Origin: Ariolimax columbianus | Taxonomy: Eukaryota; Mollusca; Gastropoda; Stylommatophora; Arionidae | DNA length: 64,000 nt | Direction of reading: 5' to 3' | NCBI GenBank assembly: GCA_036924085.1 | Contig: JAVGWX010000006.1 | Span: forward strand, 40,703,246 to 40,767,245 | Shown here: in pieces, positions 43,140 through 53,995 of the stretch | Layout: each line of letters begins with the position of its first letter | How positions within the stretch are numbered: the stretch's first letter is position 1 | Translations under genes and position numbers: made by a program | Notes under the pieces: generated by a model | The model's database searches: none | What the model saw: only the letters and a program-made list of their open reading frames with translations | Told to the model about the DNA's origin: nothing

Positions 43140-43710
43140 CTTCGTTTGCTGCGTCTTTCTTATTTTCTTCTTCGTTTTCATTTTCCTCTTCATCATCCTG
43201 TTCCTGTTCTTTCGTTTATTCTTCTACTTCGTCGTTTGTCCTGAAAATGATATTGTCGCGGGGCGGCACATCAGATGTTAGTACGGCCTATTTGGCACAG
43301 GATAGTTTTCTCTCTTTGATCCTTAATCTCATAGTCAGGCTGCATGCCTGCAGTCTGTTTCCAGGGCCGCCACTTGTAGGCGGAATAGCGTCTTGGTCAG
43401 TTATCGGTCACTGACCCTGATGCAACCAACAAATGCTGTCAGTTCATTCACTGGTTCATCTTCTTCCTCTTGTTCTTTTTTTACTTCTTCTCGTTCAACT
43501 CCTTCTTCTTCTTTTTCTTCTTCACCTTTTTCTTATTCACGTTTTTCTTCTTCGTCATCTTCGTCTTCTCCATCATCTTCTTCTTCTCATTCATCCTCTT
43601 CTTCCTGTTCCTGTTCTCCCCTGATTCTTCTTTTGCTCGTCCTTCTTCCTCTTCTTGTTTTATATTTTGTGTCCTCCATCTTATTATTATTCATCTACTC
43701 ACTTCTTGAA
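43140..43710 (+). repeat. CTT-rich tract split by an inverted S1
   Basis: CTT units at 43155-43235 and 43455-43700 flank an inverted, diverged S1 (about 43238-43440). Repeat-derived frames cross it in all forward phases. Confidence 0.7.
43238..43440 (-). repeat. SINE-S1, diverged copy, minus strand
   Basis: CATCAGATGTTAGTA, TCTTTGATCCTTAATCTCAT, AGTCTGTTTCCAGGGCCGCC and CGGTCACTGACCCTGATGC follow S1 order in reverse, with a deletion before the pyrimidine part. Confidence 0.55.
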
Positions 43711-43794
43711 CTTTTGACAAAATAATCGTTACATTTCAAACTTTTTGACACATCAAAAAAATGACTGGACAGATAGTTACACTGTACGTTAAAC

Positions 43795-44090
43795 CTATTT
43801 CAGCTGAAAAATATTTACCATAATCGATGCAACACCACCTGAGACACGAAGAAGTTCTTTGTAAATTGAAATTGTAAACGAGAAACCCGTAATCAACTCA
43901 TCAGCCTATCTCTGGACACCAGATGCAGTAGACAAGACAAATCTAAACGACGTTTCTCGACAATTAACACAGAGTTTCTTACCAGCTTGTCCCTGAAAAC
44001 ACCACAACTAAAAGTGGAATGAACTGACCAAGGTCTCCTGCAAGACGAGCCGCGATCGGACACGATTTGTTTTACGTAACTTGGAAGTCA
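43795..44090 (+). pseudogene. LINE-E, left part of an interrupted copy
   Basis: Reads KIFTIIDATPPETRRSSL then decayed linker, matching the IYSIIGITPPEIRRSV region of the 41413 copy. It stops at TGGAAGTCA (44082-44090), where LINE-D is inserted, and resumes at 44963 in the same frame. Further decay upstream makes the left limit approximate. Confidence 0.7.
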
Positions 44091-44953
44091 GTCTTCTTCT
44101 TCTTTGCGTTCATGATCTTTTGGTCATGCTATATCTGCAGACCAGTCGCCATGATGAAGTCTGTAGTCTTCACCAAGTCGGAGCGGCTGCCCCACAGCTT
44201 TTGTCTCAGCTCCGCAGCATCTGGCCAGGTCTGGCATCTCATTTCCCTATAGTTTGGGCATTCCTGTAGAATACGCTCAGGGTTCTGGCATCCTGTTCCA
44301 TATGGGCACTCATCGGTGTGTGAGATCTTCAGACGGTAAAGACGTTCTAGTAGTCTGTAGTGCACAGTTCTCAGGCGAAAAAGGTAGTTTGTTGATTTCT
44401 TTTGAGATAGTGAATTGGGTCTGGTGTACTGCTTATGTTTTTGTCTTCTCTCCATTGGTGTATATACTGATTTTTGATGATGTTCTTGATTTCTCTGTAT
44501 GGTACTCGATGATTAAATTGTGCCTTTTTGCTGCCATCTTTTGCCAGAGCATCAGCTCTCTCGTTTCCCGTGATTCCGCAATGGGAGGGTAGCCACTGGA
44601 GCGCTATTGTTGAGGATCTCTTGGGTTTTCCCAATTCTGATCTGATCTCCAATAACAATGGTTCGTTGTTTGTTTTTTGTAATGTCTCTAATAGTCTCTG
44701 CAGTCCGTGAATACAACTAGTTTTGTATTGGAGGTTCATTTTGAATTATTCTCAGTGCTCGTAGGAGGGCCATCGATTCTGCTCTAAGATTTGTGGACAA
44801 TTTTCCTGTTTGGAGGGCCTCTTCTGTTATATTTCCTCTTTTGTGTCTTATGAATATGCCTCCTCCTCCGTTTCGGCCTGCCCCCTCTGCTGAACCATCT
44901 GTGTACATATGTGTCCATTCCTTGGTATTATATTTCTCCTCAATCCTTGTTTG
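44091..44953 (-). mobile_element. LINE-D copy with RNase H, inside LINE-E
   Basis: On the minus strand: HMYTDGSAEGAGRNGGGGIF (first catalytic aspartate), LSTNLRAESMALLRALRII (glutamate), a CIHGLQRLLETL block where the third catalytic aspartate is lost, and PSHCGITGNERADALAKDG (final aspartate). C-terminal domain: YLFRLRTVHYRLLERLYRL and CPYGTGCQNPERILQECPNY. The tail is CTTCTTCTTCT at 44092-44103 on the plus strand. TGGAAGTCA occurs at 44082-44090 and 44954-44962, a 9-base target duplication. 5'-truncated just before RNase H. Confidence 0.85.
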
Positions 44954-45260
44954 ATGGAAGTCACTAAATAGACTCCGAACTGGTGTACCACAATACAGGA
45001 AGAACTTTAAGAGATGGAGATACAGGGATTATTAGCCATGTGACTGTGGAGCACCACAAGACCTATGCCACCTGATGATCTGCCCAAACCTTCTGGAAAC
45101 ATCTAATATACATGACATATTGAGGGGGGGGGGGGAATGACAAGGTACCGAACATTGGAACAAGATGTCTGCCGTGGTACCAAGAACAGTGAACATAAAA
45201 GAGTAGGCCCCAGCAACGTATACGCTGATTCTTAAACAATCAATCACAAATATATTTCTC
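44954..45260 (+). pseudogene. LINE-E, right part of the interrupted copy
   Basis: From TGGAAGTCA onward reads WKSLNRLRTGVPQYRKNFKR, one stop, then PCDCGAPQDLCHLMICPN, matching the 42440-42600 stretch of the other copy. The WKSLN codons begin inside the target duplication, so the pre-insertion frame is continuous. A run of 13 G (45123-45135) lies in the next block. Confidence 0.8.
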
Positions 45261-45898
45261 TCCCGGTTGAGAAAGTGATCAATCAACAATCGTCAAGTTT
45301 GTCTGCTCTTTTCCGTCTGCTACAACATAGACCACGACTAGCCAGGTTTTTTTCAATTTGACTTCAAGTGTATTTTGGTCTGTCACTACTCCTATTATCC
45401 AGTGGGTTCCAGAAAAGTGTCTGTCTTGCAATATCACCAGGTTTTTTTTGCAAAGTATGACCTATCATGCGCCAACGTCCTGTCTCTATTTTCGCAATCT
45501 TTTGATATCTGTCAGAACTTTACAACATGTTGATTTTGGTGAATTTGTCATTTTATACCAAGTAATCTGTGTAAGCGTCTGTTTAAGAAGTGTACACCTG
45601 TTCTGTTAGAGCTTTCCTTGTTCTGCACGCCTAAGCTCCATGTAGCAGAACCGATATGCGTTGCCGTCGAACATTTTCATCTTCAATTTCATTTCTCAGC
45701 CGCTTCACAATTTTCCCAATGACATGAACAATTATTTGTCTTTCTGTAATTTCAACTGTAAATCATTGTCTAACACCTAAACCGTGCCCATGTTGCTGTC
45801 TAAGTATGAAGTCCACCTCTTGTAGCAAGGTATCATATATTGAATAGTATGTTATAGAGCTCTGATTCACACCACAAAAGATACTCCACACTGATATT
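45261..45898. other. No recognisable feature
   Basis: About 640 bases with no recognised motif. Confidence 0.35.
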
Positions 45899-46118
45899 GC
45901 ACCGATTAATCTTCTTCTTCTTCATCGTACGCTGTTTACAGCGATATTTACGTTGCACTGATTTAATTTGTTAGCCAGTGGCACAGTGCATCCGATTTCA
46001 ACAGGCGTTTCTGTAGGGTTGCCCTCCTTAGCCTTTGGCTGTCCCCAGCCTAACTGCAAGGCAGCAGTTGTTTTTGGTCAGAGTTGTCTCTCTTGGGAAG
46101 TTGTCGCACCGATTAATC
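45899..46118 (-). mobile_element. SINE-S4 with 13-base target duplication
   Basis: GCACCGATTAATC at 45899-45911 and 46106-46118 flanks a 194-base body. On the minus strand the 3' end reads AACAGCGTACGATGAAGAAG, nearly the same as the LINE-D terminus (CAGCGTACGAAGAAG). The middle contains TGTTGAAATCGGATGCACTG, resembling a block of S1. Confidence 0.85.
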
Positions 46119-47209
46119 GATTATTAGTGATTTTCAGATTAATCGATAGCGGCGTTGTGGCGGATTTTTATTTTGATAATCGACCATTATAGTTTTAAAA
46201 AAAATTATATTGCTATATATGTATGCTGTATTAAGCAAACCATGGATGACAGAGAAATGCCAAAACCACATTCCATTCAACATGCAAAGATACATAGGAA
46301 CGTATATTATTTTATAAGACACAAATTTAATTTCTGCCAGTATAATCTAACGCACTTACAAGTGTTTAAGCGCGCTGATCTACGCAGTTTAAAATTATTT
46401 CAACTGCCCTGAGAATGTAGCTCCCCATAGGTAAAGAGATGCCAACGTAAAAGAATCCCCATCCTTCTCTTTCTGAAAGGTTAGATGTGCACACAGGCAC
46501 ATGCATGATTCAAATATGCATTCCATGTGGATGAAAGTAGTCCATTAAAACATGCATCACGTGATTGTGTATTAGTACAAGTACCTAAATCATACAATTA
46601 CGCGAATGGGTGCGTCGGCGAAAGCTGTCAACCAGTCTAATTTTTCAAAACGACATGGCGTTCAACTGACACATACCTTCACACTTGCCAGTCTTTAAAA
46701 GGTACTGAACACTATGTTTCAGAATTACGGAAAGTAGACGTAATTTTTTTAAAAACGATGAATGACACATGTCAATCATTCGCCTACACCAGGGTTAAGT
46801 AGTACTATTTGTTGCGTATTAAGTGGTGCGATTACTAAGGGCGTTGCTGGTTGGATGCTGGTTTTGAAGTTAAGTGGGTGTGCTGTTTCACTGCCAATCA
46901 ACACCCCCACATAGGCTCATAAAATAGTATTATCTCTTTGCTTAGCTCACTTGTTACACGATATTAGAACATGGTATTTACATCATTGAATTAAGCAGTG
47001 ATTGTAAAGCTGTATGATAATTTGTTCAAAACTCTATATGGAGAGAAAAACAAACAAAGCATGTAATTCATAGTAGAATAACAATAAATTTTCATTAATT
47101 TATGCTGTTTTTCCACTTAATATCGAAAGTATCTTCATGATTGGGATTACTCATGAAATATAGTAAATTACGTACAAGTAATTACAATAAGCATTAATAA
47201 GCATACCTA
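46119..47209. other. No recognisable gene; one dispersed stretch
   Basis: No element recognised. 46566-46605 (GTACCTAAATCATACAATTA, then CGCGAATG) resembles 63935-63972 near the right edge, so both may belong to one undescribed dispersed repeat. Confidence 0.35.
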
Positions 47210-48515
47210 GGCAGTATGTTCAATGATGACGACAGAGTAATAGAGAGATCGCACATCGAATTCCGAAGATGAACAGTGTCCACTTCCAAATTGTACCAAT
47301 TTTGAAAAACACTAGATAGCTTCTTTCAACTAAAAGGTAACTAATAATTGCACTATTTATTCCTACATTGAGTTACCAATTTGAAGAAGAGTTGAAGAAG
47401 AGAGGAATGCACATCAGCAGCTCCAAAACAAAAACTATGGTGATCGCCAGAGATGAAAAGAGACATCAGATAACCCTGGGAACACGAGCACTGGAGCAGG
47501 TCAGCAACTTTAAATATCTAGGAGTGGTAATAGACAGCAGGGGAGGAATCAAAGAGGAGTTAACTGCACGAAGGGCAGCAGTAGGTAGACTGGTCCATGC
47601 AATAAACAGAGGTTTCCTCAGTAGAAGAGAAATAAGCAGGAAAACAAAGATGGATGTATACTGCTCGACCTATGTGCCTGTCCTGACATATGGATGTGAG
47701 TCATGGACAATGACTATACAGCCCAAGAAAGGCAATTACAAACTTCAGAAATGAGGTACCTAAGAAAGGCGGTTCAGGTGACGAAAAGGGACAAGATCCG
47801 TAACCAAACAATACGTAGCAATCTGGAAGTTCAACCCCTGCAGACACGAGTGGAGCAGTCCCAACTACAGTGGTTTGGCCATGTCTGTAGAATGGAAGAA
47901 GATCGGATACCATAGCGGTCATGGGGGATCAAAAGTCAAGGACTCAGACCCCGAGGACGTCCCAAAGTACGTTGGGAAGACAACATACGACAGTCCCTAA
48001 GTGATAGAGGGCTGGATTGGAAAGAGGCCAGGAAAAAGATGGCGAGTAGAGCAGTGTGGCGTTCTCTTTGGCAAACCTCTACACCTCACGGTAGAAGAGG
48101 AGCGACTAAGTAAGTAAGTAAGAGTTACCAATTTTAATCTAGGTCCAAACTAGAAACACATAAGAATAAGATCCACAGCTGTGAAGAAGTGCAGCCGGAA
48201 AGACAATCCGTGACTGAATACATAACACCAAGCTGAGATAGAAAAACAGAACAAACCCAAATAATGCCTACTTTGACGCCCCAAAAATTCAAGTGGTTGG
48301 GTCAATTAGTCAGAATGCATCACGACCAGCCTGCAGCAAGAGAATATCATTTGCAGGTCTCCGGACCGCAAGCAAGGGATCGACATCAACATCGGCGGTT
48401 CAAGTGCGTCTTTGGCACACTCGGGAAGTTACATCAAACAACAACACAAGCATCCCACCTGATGATAACAAGAAATCGCTGCATCCCGTCTTTCTGCGAT
48501 TGCTCTCACGTTGTC
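47210..48515 (+). pseudogene. LINE-B RT, interrupted by LINE-A
   Basis: The left part (47210-47382) carries REIAHRIPKMNSVHFQIVPI and LIIALFIPTLSYQ in pieces. The right part (48122-48515) continues SRSKLETHKNKI, then PTLTPQKFKWLGQLVRMHHD, AAREYHLQVSGPQAR and HQTTTQASHL. The matching copy at 53996-55200 has the same order without interruption (FIPTLCYQ...LERHKSRI...ARAYHMQVSGP...TQASHLA). The frame FIPTLSYQF crosses the LINE-A insertion point exactly if one target-site copy is removed. The 30-bp array follows directly. Confidence 0.85.
47383..48121 (+). mobile_element. LINE-A, 5'-truncated RT copy inside LINE-B
   Basis: An open frame (47383-47754) encodes KTKTMVIARDEKRHQITLGT, FKYLGVVIDSRGGIKEEL, VGRLVHAINRGFLSRREISR and VLTYGCESWTMTIQ. 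After a frameshift, MRYLRKAVQVTKRDKIRNQ, QWFGHVCRMEEDRIP, a stop, then RGRPKVRWEDNI, DWKEARKKMASRAVW and TSTPHGRRGATK. The tail is TAAGTAAGTAAG. GAGTTACCAATTT is present at 47370-47382 and 48122-48134, a 13-base target duplication. It is the best-preserved LINE-A here (another copy at 30495-31228), so a fairly young insertion. Confidence 0.9.
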
Positions 48516-49198
48516 GGTAGGTCAATACTTTGTCCTCATGTTTCGGTGGGTCAATACTGTGTCCTTTTGTTGTTGGTGAGTAAATACTTTATCCTCATGT
48601 TGTCGGTGGGTCAATACTTTGTCGCCATGTTGTAATTTGATCAATAGTGTGTCCTCATATTGTAATTGGATCAAGACTTTGTCCTTCTATTGTCTGTAGG
48701 TCACTACTTTGTCCTCAAATTGTCTGTAGGTCAATACTTTGTCCTTATATTGTCTGTAGGTAGCCACTTTGTCCACATATTGCCTTGAGGTCACTACTAT
48801 GTCCTTATATTGTCTGTAGGTCACTACTATGTCCTTATATTGTCTATATCTCACTACTATGTTCTTATATTGTATGTAGGTCACTACTATGTCCTTATAT
48901 TGTCTGTAGGTCACTACTATGTCGTTACATTGTCTGTAGGTCACTACTTTGTCCTCATAGTGTCTGTAGCTCACTACTTTGTCCCTATACTGTCTGTAAG
49001 TCAATATTGTCCTCAATTTGAATGCTCACTACTTTGTCCTCATATTGTCTGTAGGTCACTACTTTGGCCTTACATTGTATGTAGGTCACTACTTTGTTTT
49101 TATATTGTCTGTAAGTCACTACTTTGTCGATATATTGTCTGTAAGACACTTCTTTGTTCTCATATTGCCTGTAGGTCACTACTTTGTCTCCGTATTGT
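48515..49198 (+). repeat. 30-bp minisatellite, about 22 units
   Basis: Unit core TTGTCTGTAGGTCACTACTT then TGTCCTTATA. Early units (48515-48660) use GGTCAATACTTTGTC, later units GGTCACTACTATGTC. Thirty is a multiple of three, so 10-residue repeats are open on both strands. The array begins where the LINE-B C-terminus ends. Confidence 0.97.
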
Positions 49199-50391
49199 TC
49201 TCGGACCATCACGTACACCACGGCGAAGCCCTCACTTGAACAGGTTATACGACACTTCGAGAAAGTTATAATCGTATTCCATCAACAAGCCAGACATATT
49301 TATTTGTAAAAGATGCATTAGCTACATTAATAGCTATCAGTGACGTTGTGCGGGAAACCACTTTAGATACTTCTCGATTAACCGCCAGTCGTCACTGAGC
49401 TAATGTTACATATGTAGGTCAAAGCGTGTTTTTGTGTTGTTGTTTTTTTGTTGGGGGTGGGGGGGGGGGGGGGCGTTTGAGTTTTAAAATAGACAAAGCT
49501 CTTCTACAATTTGATGATGTGCTATTGTTTGTTTGTTTTTTTGTTCCAAAGAAAAATCTTGGTCTATTTTCTTTCGGGTTTTTATTGTTTACTCGATTTC
49601 TACATTTGGGTTAGGCACTTAGTTACAGGGCAATATAATTATAATACCGGTGGTCGCCAAAAGAAACAACGCGTTGACCCTGTGACCTACTTTTGAAACG
49701 CTGAGGAAATAAATAAACCGAAAGGACCCATCCCCCCACTACAAAGACATAACCATAAAATGGACATCCGTTAATGTATTTTAATGGGCTACAAATGAAA
49801 TCAGCCGCCAATTTTGGCAGAATACTGCGCCGGAGCTGAAATTTCTTTTTTTATCAAATGTAGGTCACCACACCTTAGGGAATTAATGACGTCAATTGTA
49901 GTTCTCAAGACAATGGAAACGGTGCTTGCACAGAAGTACTTGGCAAAGGGCTCCTTCGTTCGTGGAATGTTGAGGATAGTATTTTGAAAAGTGTATATCA
50001 GTGTTTCTCGGCTGTCTATCCAATTGGCCGCAGACATGTTCGATGATCCAATGGTCGTGCTGCACTAACCTTATTCGTTTTTATTGTCAGAAATTTATTA
50101 TTTTTATTATTCTGTTGGGATGGTGTCATTTGCAATATATATATATAATTTTAAAGCCTTCTCCGGTCCCCATGGTGCATAAGTCTTCAACAATTACGTG
50201 TTAGATCATCAAATGTAGACTTATTGTAACTGTTGAAGTATCTGTGGCTTAAAGTTTCTATAGGATGAGGTGGTAAAGCCCTAAGCCCAACCCGCCGTAG
50301 TAGCCTATTAGAACACGCCCGACAGGTTACAGTGTTATTTTTCTTTGCACCCCTTTCTGGCCCTGGTAACGCTCAAACAATGTATACATTT
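49199..50391. other. No recognisable gene; G run
   Basis: A T- and G-rich stretch with a run of 17 G broken once (about 49452-49473) is the only notable simple sequence. 49690-50090 has no recognised motif. Confidence 0.4.
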
Positions 50392-50793
50392 GTACCTAGC
50401 TTTCCCAGGTACATTACCAAATGGGAAACCGAACATACTGGTTACACCAAAAACGATGCCTATTACCAGTTGAACCGAAGAGAGCAGGTCGTTGTCTTCA
50501 GACTTCGCACTGGCCACAATAGACTGAGGTACCACCTATTCAACAAATTGAAGATAGGGTGTACCGACGAATGCCCGTGCGGTACTGGTAAAATGACAAC
50601 TGAACATCTGCTGCAGAACTGCCCGACATACGGGGATCAGAGAGAGCAGATGTGGCCATCACCAGTGGAACTGCAAGACAAGCTCTATGGTAGTGGCGAG
50701 AGTCTCAGGACGACCGCCGCTTTTTTCGAAAAAATAATGGTTGCTGTCTCACTGTGTACGCAGAAGAAGAAGAAGAAGAAGTACCTAGCTTTC
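50392..50793 (+). mobile_element. LINE-D C-terminal copy with 13-base target duplication
   Basis: Between GTACCTAGCTTTC at 50392-50404 and 50781-50793 lies an intact open C-terminal domain: [57 protein letters not shown] and [14 protein letters not shown], then CTCTGTGTACGCAGAAG with a GAA tail. It has no stop or frameshift up to the tail, so it looks young, though it is strongly 5'-truncated (no RNase H or RT). A GATA-type microsatellite begins right after the second target copy. Confidence 0.9.
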
Positions 50794-51380
<587 letters not shown>

Positions 51381-51780
51381 ATATACATATATTTATGTCT
51401 ATCTGTCTGCCTGATTGCCTGTCAGGCTATCCGTCTATCATGTTATCGTTCTATCTATCATCTTACTATTTAATTATCTAACTATATACACACACACACA
51501 CACATATATATATATAAAACACATTCATCAATCAATAGATCCATCTATCGGTCGATCGATCGATCAGCCATTATCCACACAAGCAAAATGTTAATCTCAA
51601 TATGGAGCACGTGCTTTCAACAGATGCACGTCAAGTCCTTTTCGTCATGTAGTGTTTTTTGAAGTTTTCTTAACGTTTTCCGGATACTTTTTTGTTTTTG
51701 TTTTTAGCTGTCACTTGCTTTCTTGTATGTTGCTCTTTTGTCTTCCTCTACTTGTGATTCTTGCACGAGACCGGTTGTAA
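51381..51780. other. Spacer with CA/TA and GATC-type runs
   Basis: (CA)n(TA)n at 51487-51515. A short TCGA/TCGATCGA stretch at about 51550-51565. No coding feature. Confidence 0.4.
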
Positions 51781-51978
51781 ATTCGTTCACCTAGCATTCT
51801 TGACTTGTGCCATATCCAAATATAAGTTATTTTCTATTCTCTCGTTCATCTGGATTTCTTCATTTGTGCTATATGCAAATATATCGTTATTTTCTATCCT
51901 CTCGTTTATCTGGCTTTCTTGACTTGTCATATATGCAAATACACCGCATTGTTCTCTTCTCTAATTCAACTGGTCTCT
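51781..51978 (+). repeat. 60-bp tandem repeat, 3 units
   Basis: Imperfect copies start at 51784, 51844 and 51904 with CTCGTTCATCTGG-type blocks, followed by TTGTGCTATATGCAAATATA and TTATTTTCTATCC. Confidence 0.8.
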
Positions 51979-52015
51979 GTCTGGTGTTTTTTTTTATTCC
52001 GCATAACTGGTATAT

Positions 52016-52405
52016 CATACCATCCGGGATCAAGATGCTGAGCAGCACATGAGCTGCAGCGCTCAGCGACCCATAGCTGACTGCTAGTGTCAGGACCAAA
52101 GAACCAGAGCTGCCAAGACACTTCTACGCCTCCACGTGGTGAACCTGGATAACAGGCTGCAACAGGGCAGACTGGCTAAGGAGAAGGGATCGAAGACGAA
52201 ATGCTAACCCGGTACTCAAAAATGCTTGCTGAAGTCGGATGTGTTGGACCTAAATGTGCTAATATCGCAATCAAGCTGTAAACTACGACACAATGCATTC
52301 CGTTCTCTGTACTACTTTCTGCTACTTAAGCCCTTTCAGGGTTTGGTAGCGGGAGATTAAAAACGAACAAGATTGAGAACAAGCCAAGCCAAGCCATACC
52401 ATTCC
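52016..52405 (+). repeat. SINE-S1 copy with AAGCC tail
   Basis: GGGATCAAGATGCTGAGCAG start at 52026, complete S1 order, then GAACAAG and a run of AAGCC units. CATACCAT at 52016-52023 and 52395-52402 is the likely target duplication. Confidence 0.85.
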
Positions 52406-52554
52406 ATATTTTCATCTGCACAAGCATCATCTATGAAATTTTGTATTTTCCCGTTTTTTGTTTATTAACATATCTATAATAATTTGTTTTTCATTGCGTC
52501 TATATGTTTCTCTGTCTGGTTCTTTGACCATGTGATGTATTTTTCTATTTCCAT

Positions 52555-52560
52555 CACTCC

Positions 52561-52650
<90 letters not shown>
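52555..52650 (+). repeat. CT dinucleotide repeat
   Basis: (CT)n with TTTCT interruptions. Confidence 0.95.
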
Positions 52651-52984
52651 ATGTCTCTTTTAGTCAGTGTGTATGCATGGGTTTATGCTACACTGGTCTC
52701 AGACGCTAAAACATGAGTCACAATCTATAAATCTAACAACTGTAATATCATGTTTCCCGAATGATGTAAAATCGACAACAATATTAATTAATGAACGTTT
52801 TGCCTGAAGCCAATACAAAGGAAGTTAGAATGACCTCATTTTAGTGGGAATATGTCTCCAGCTTCAGTTATTAGAAAATGACGCATTTTCTTTCAGGTTT
52901 TTCGCTCCGTGTAACCTTTGGAAGCATCTAGGACACCACATCGAACTGTCTTATGAATTGTGTTTGAACAAGCTCGTATTCCAG
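52651..52984. other. No recognisable feature
   Basis: Spacer before the CR1-like copy; no motif seen. Confidence 0.3.
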
Positions 52985-53640
52985 CTGTTTCTGTCCGTTT
53001 ACAAAATTAGAAGGATAGAAAAGGAAAGGGACCTAGGGGTTAAAATAGATCATACAGGTAAAGTGAGTAACAAGTCCAGGTAGCAGTGAAAAAAAAAGTC
53101 AAATGCAATGTGAGGTATGATAAAAAGAAATATTATAGGAGCAAGGAAGTGATTGTCAAACTGTTTAAAGCATTAGTTAGATTTAGTTTCGAGTACTGTG
53201 TAAAAGTGTGGAGTCCTTATCGTAGATGAGATATAAACATACTGGAAAGGATACAAAGAAGAGCGACAAAACTGGTAGTGGGATTCTAGAATTACAATTA
53301 CGTGGAAAGATTCAGAAAAACCGGCCTACAGTGTCTAGAAAAGAGAACAACTCGAGATGATTATAAGATAATCAAAAGAAAGGATACATTAGACCAGAGC
53401 AAGTTTTTTTCAAAATACAACCACCTACAAGAATAAGAGGGCACAGTTAAAAATTAACTAAAGAAAGGTTCAGATTAGAAATTAGGAAATATTTTTTTAG
53501 TCAGAGAGTGGTGAATACTTGGACTGCATTGCCACTGGAAGTGATGGAGGCAAGGACAGTTAATGCATTTAAGAATAGATTGAATGTGCATAGCTGTTAA
53601 AGCAAGGAAATATAAATGAAAGTGGTTGTATATAGACTCC
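52985..53640 (+). pseudogene. CR1/L2-like LINE RT thumb and C-terminus
   Basis: Pieces: KERDLGVKIDHTGKVSNK, then in another frame SKEVIVKLFKALVRFSFEYC and VKVWSPYRR, a stop, DINILERIQRRATKLVVGF and LQCLEKRTTRDDYKIIK. This is the conserved KDLGV...LEYCVQ-WSPY...RVQRRATK order of CR1/L2-like RTs. Further downstream are remnants corresponding to the RLDIRKYFF block (53478-53500) and the terminal FKNRL. Frameshifted throughout. Confidence 0.8.
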
Positions 53641-53995
53641 ATAGAGTCTTCTACACGAGTTTAAAGAAGTTAGGTTATATCTAGGTTTGTTGTCCTGTCC
53701 TGTTTCAAATATTGACTGTTCATTTCATATGAGGGCTTTCTCACTTTCTTTCTCTATCTCTGTGGCTTCCTCTATTTTGTTCTCTCGTTACATGGATTTT
53801 CTTTGAGGACTAAAGTTGCAGAATGGAATGTGCTGACAGCCTGTGACTTTAATGTCGTTCATCAATTCTATTTACACCAAAATTATGTTCAAGTCTTCTT
53901 TATTTTGTTTTTGTTTATCTAAAGGAGATAGTTCCTATCTTCTATATATCTTTATTTTAGTCATAAATTCTCAGCGATCACACATATCTTCAACA
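53641..53995. other. No recognisable feature
   Basis: AT-rich. One 63-codon frame (53843-54034) overlaps the start of LINE-B and is unassigned. Confidence 0.3.
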
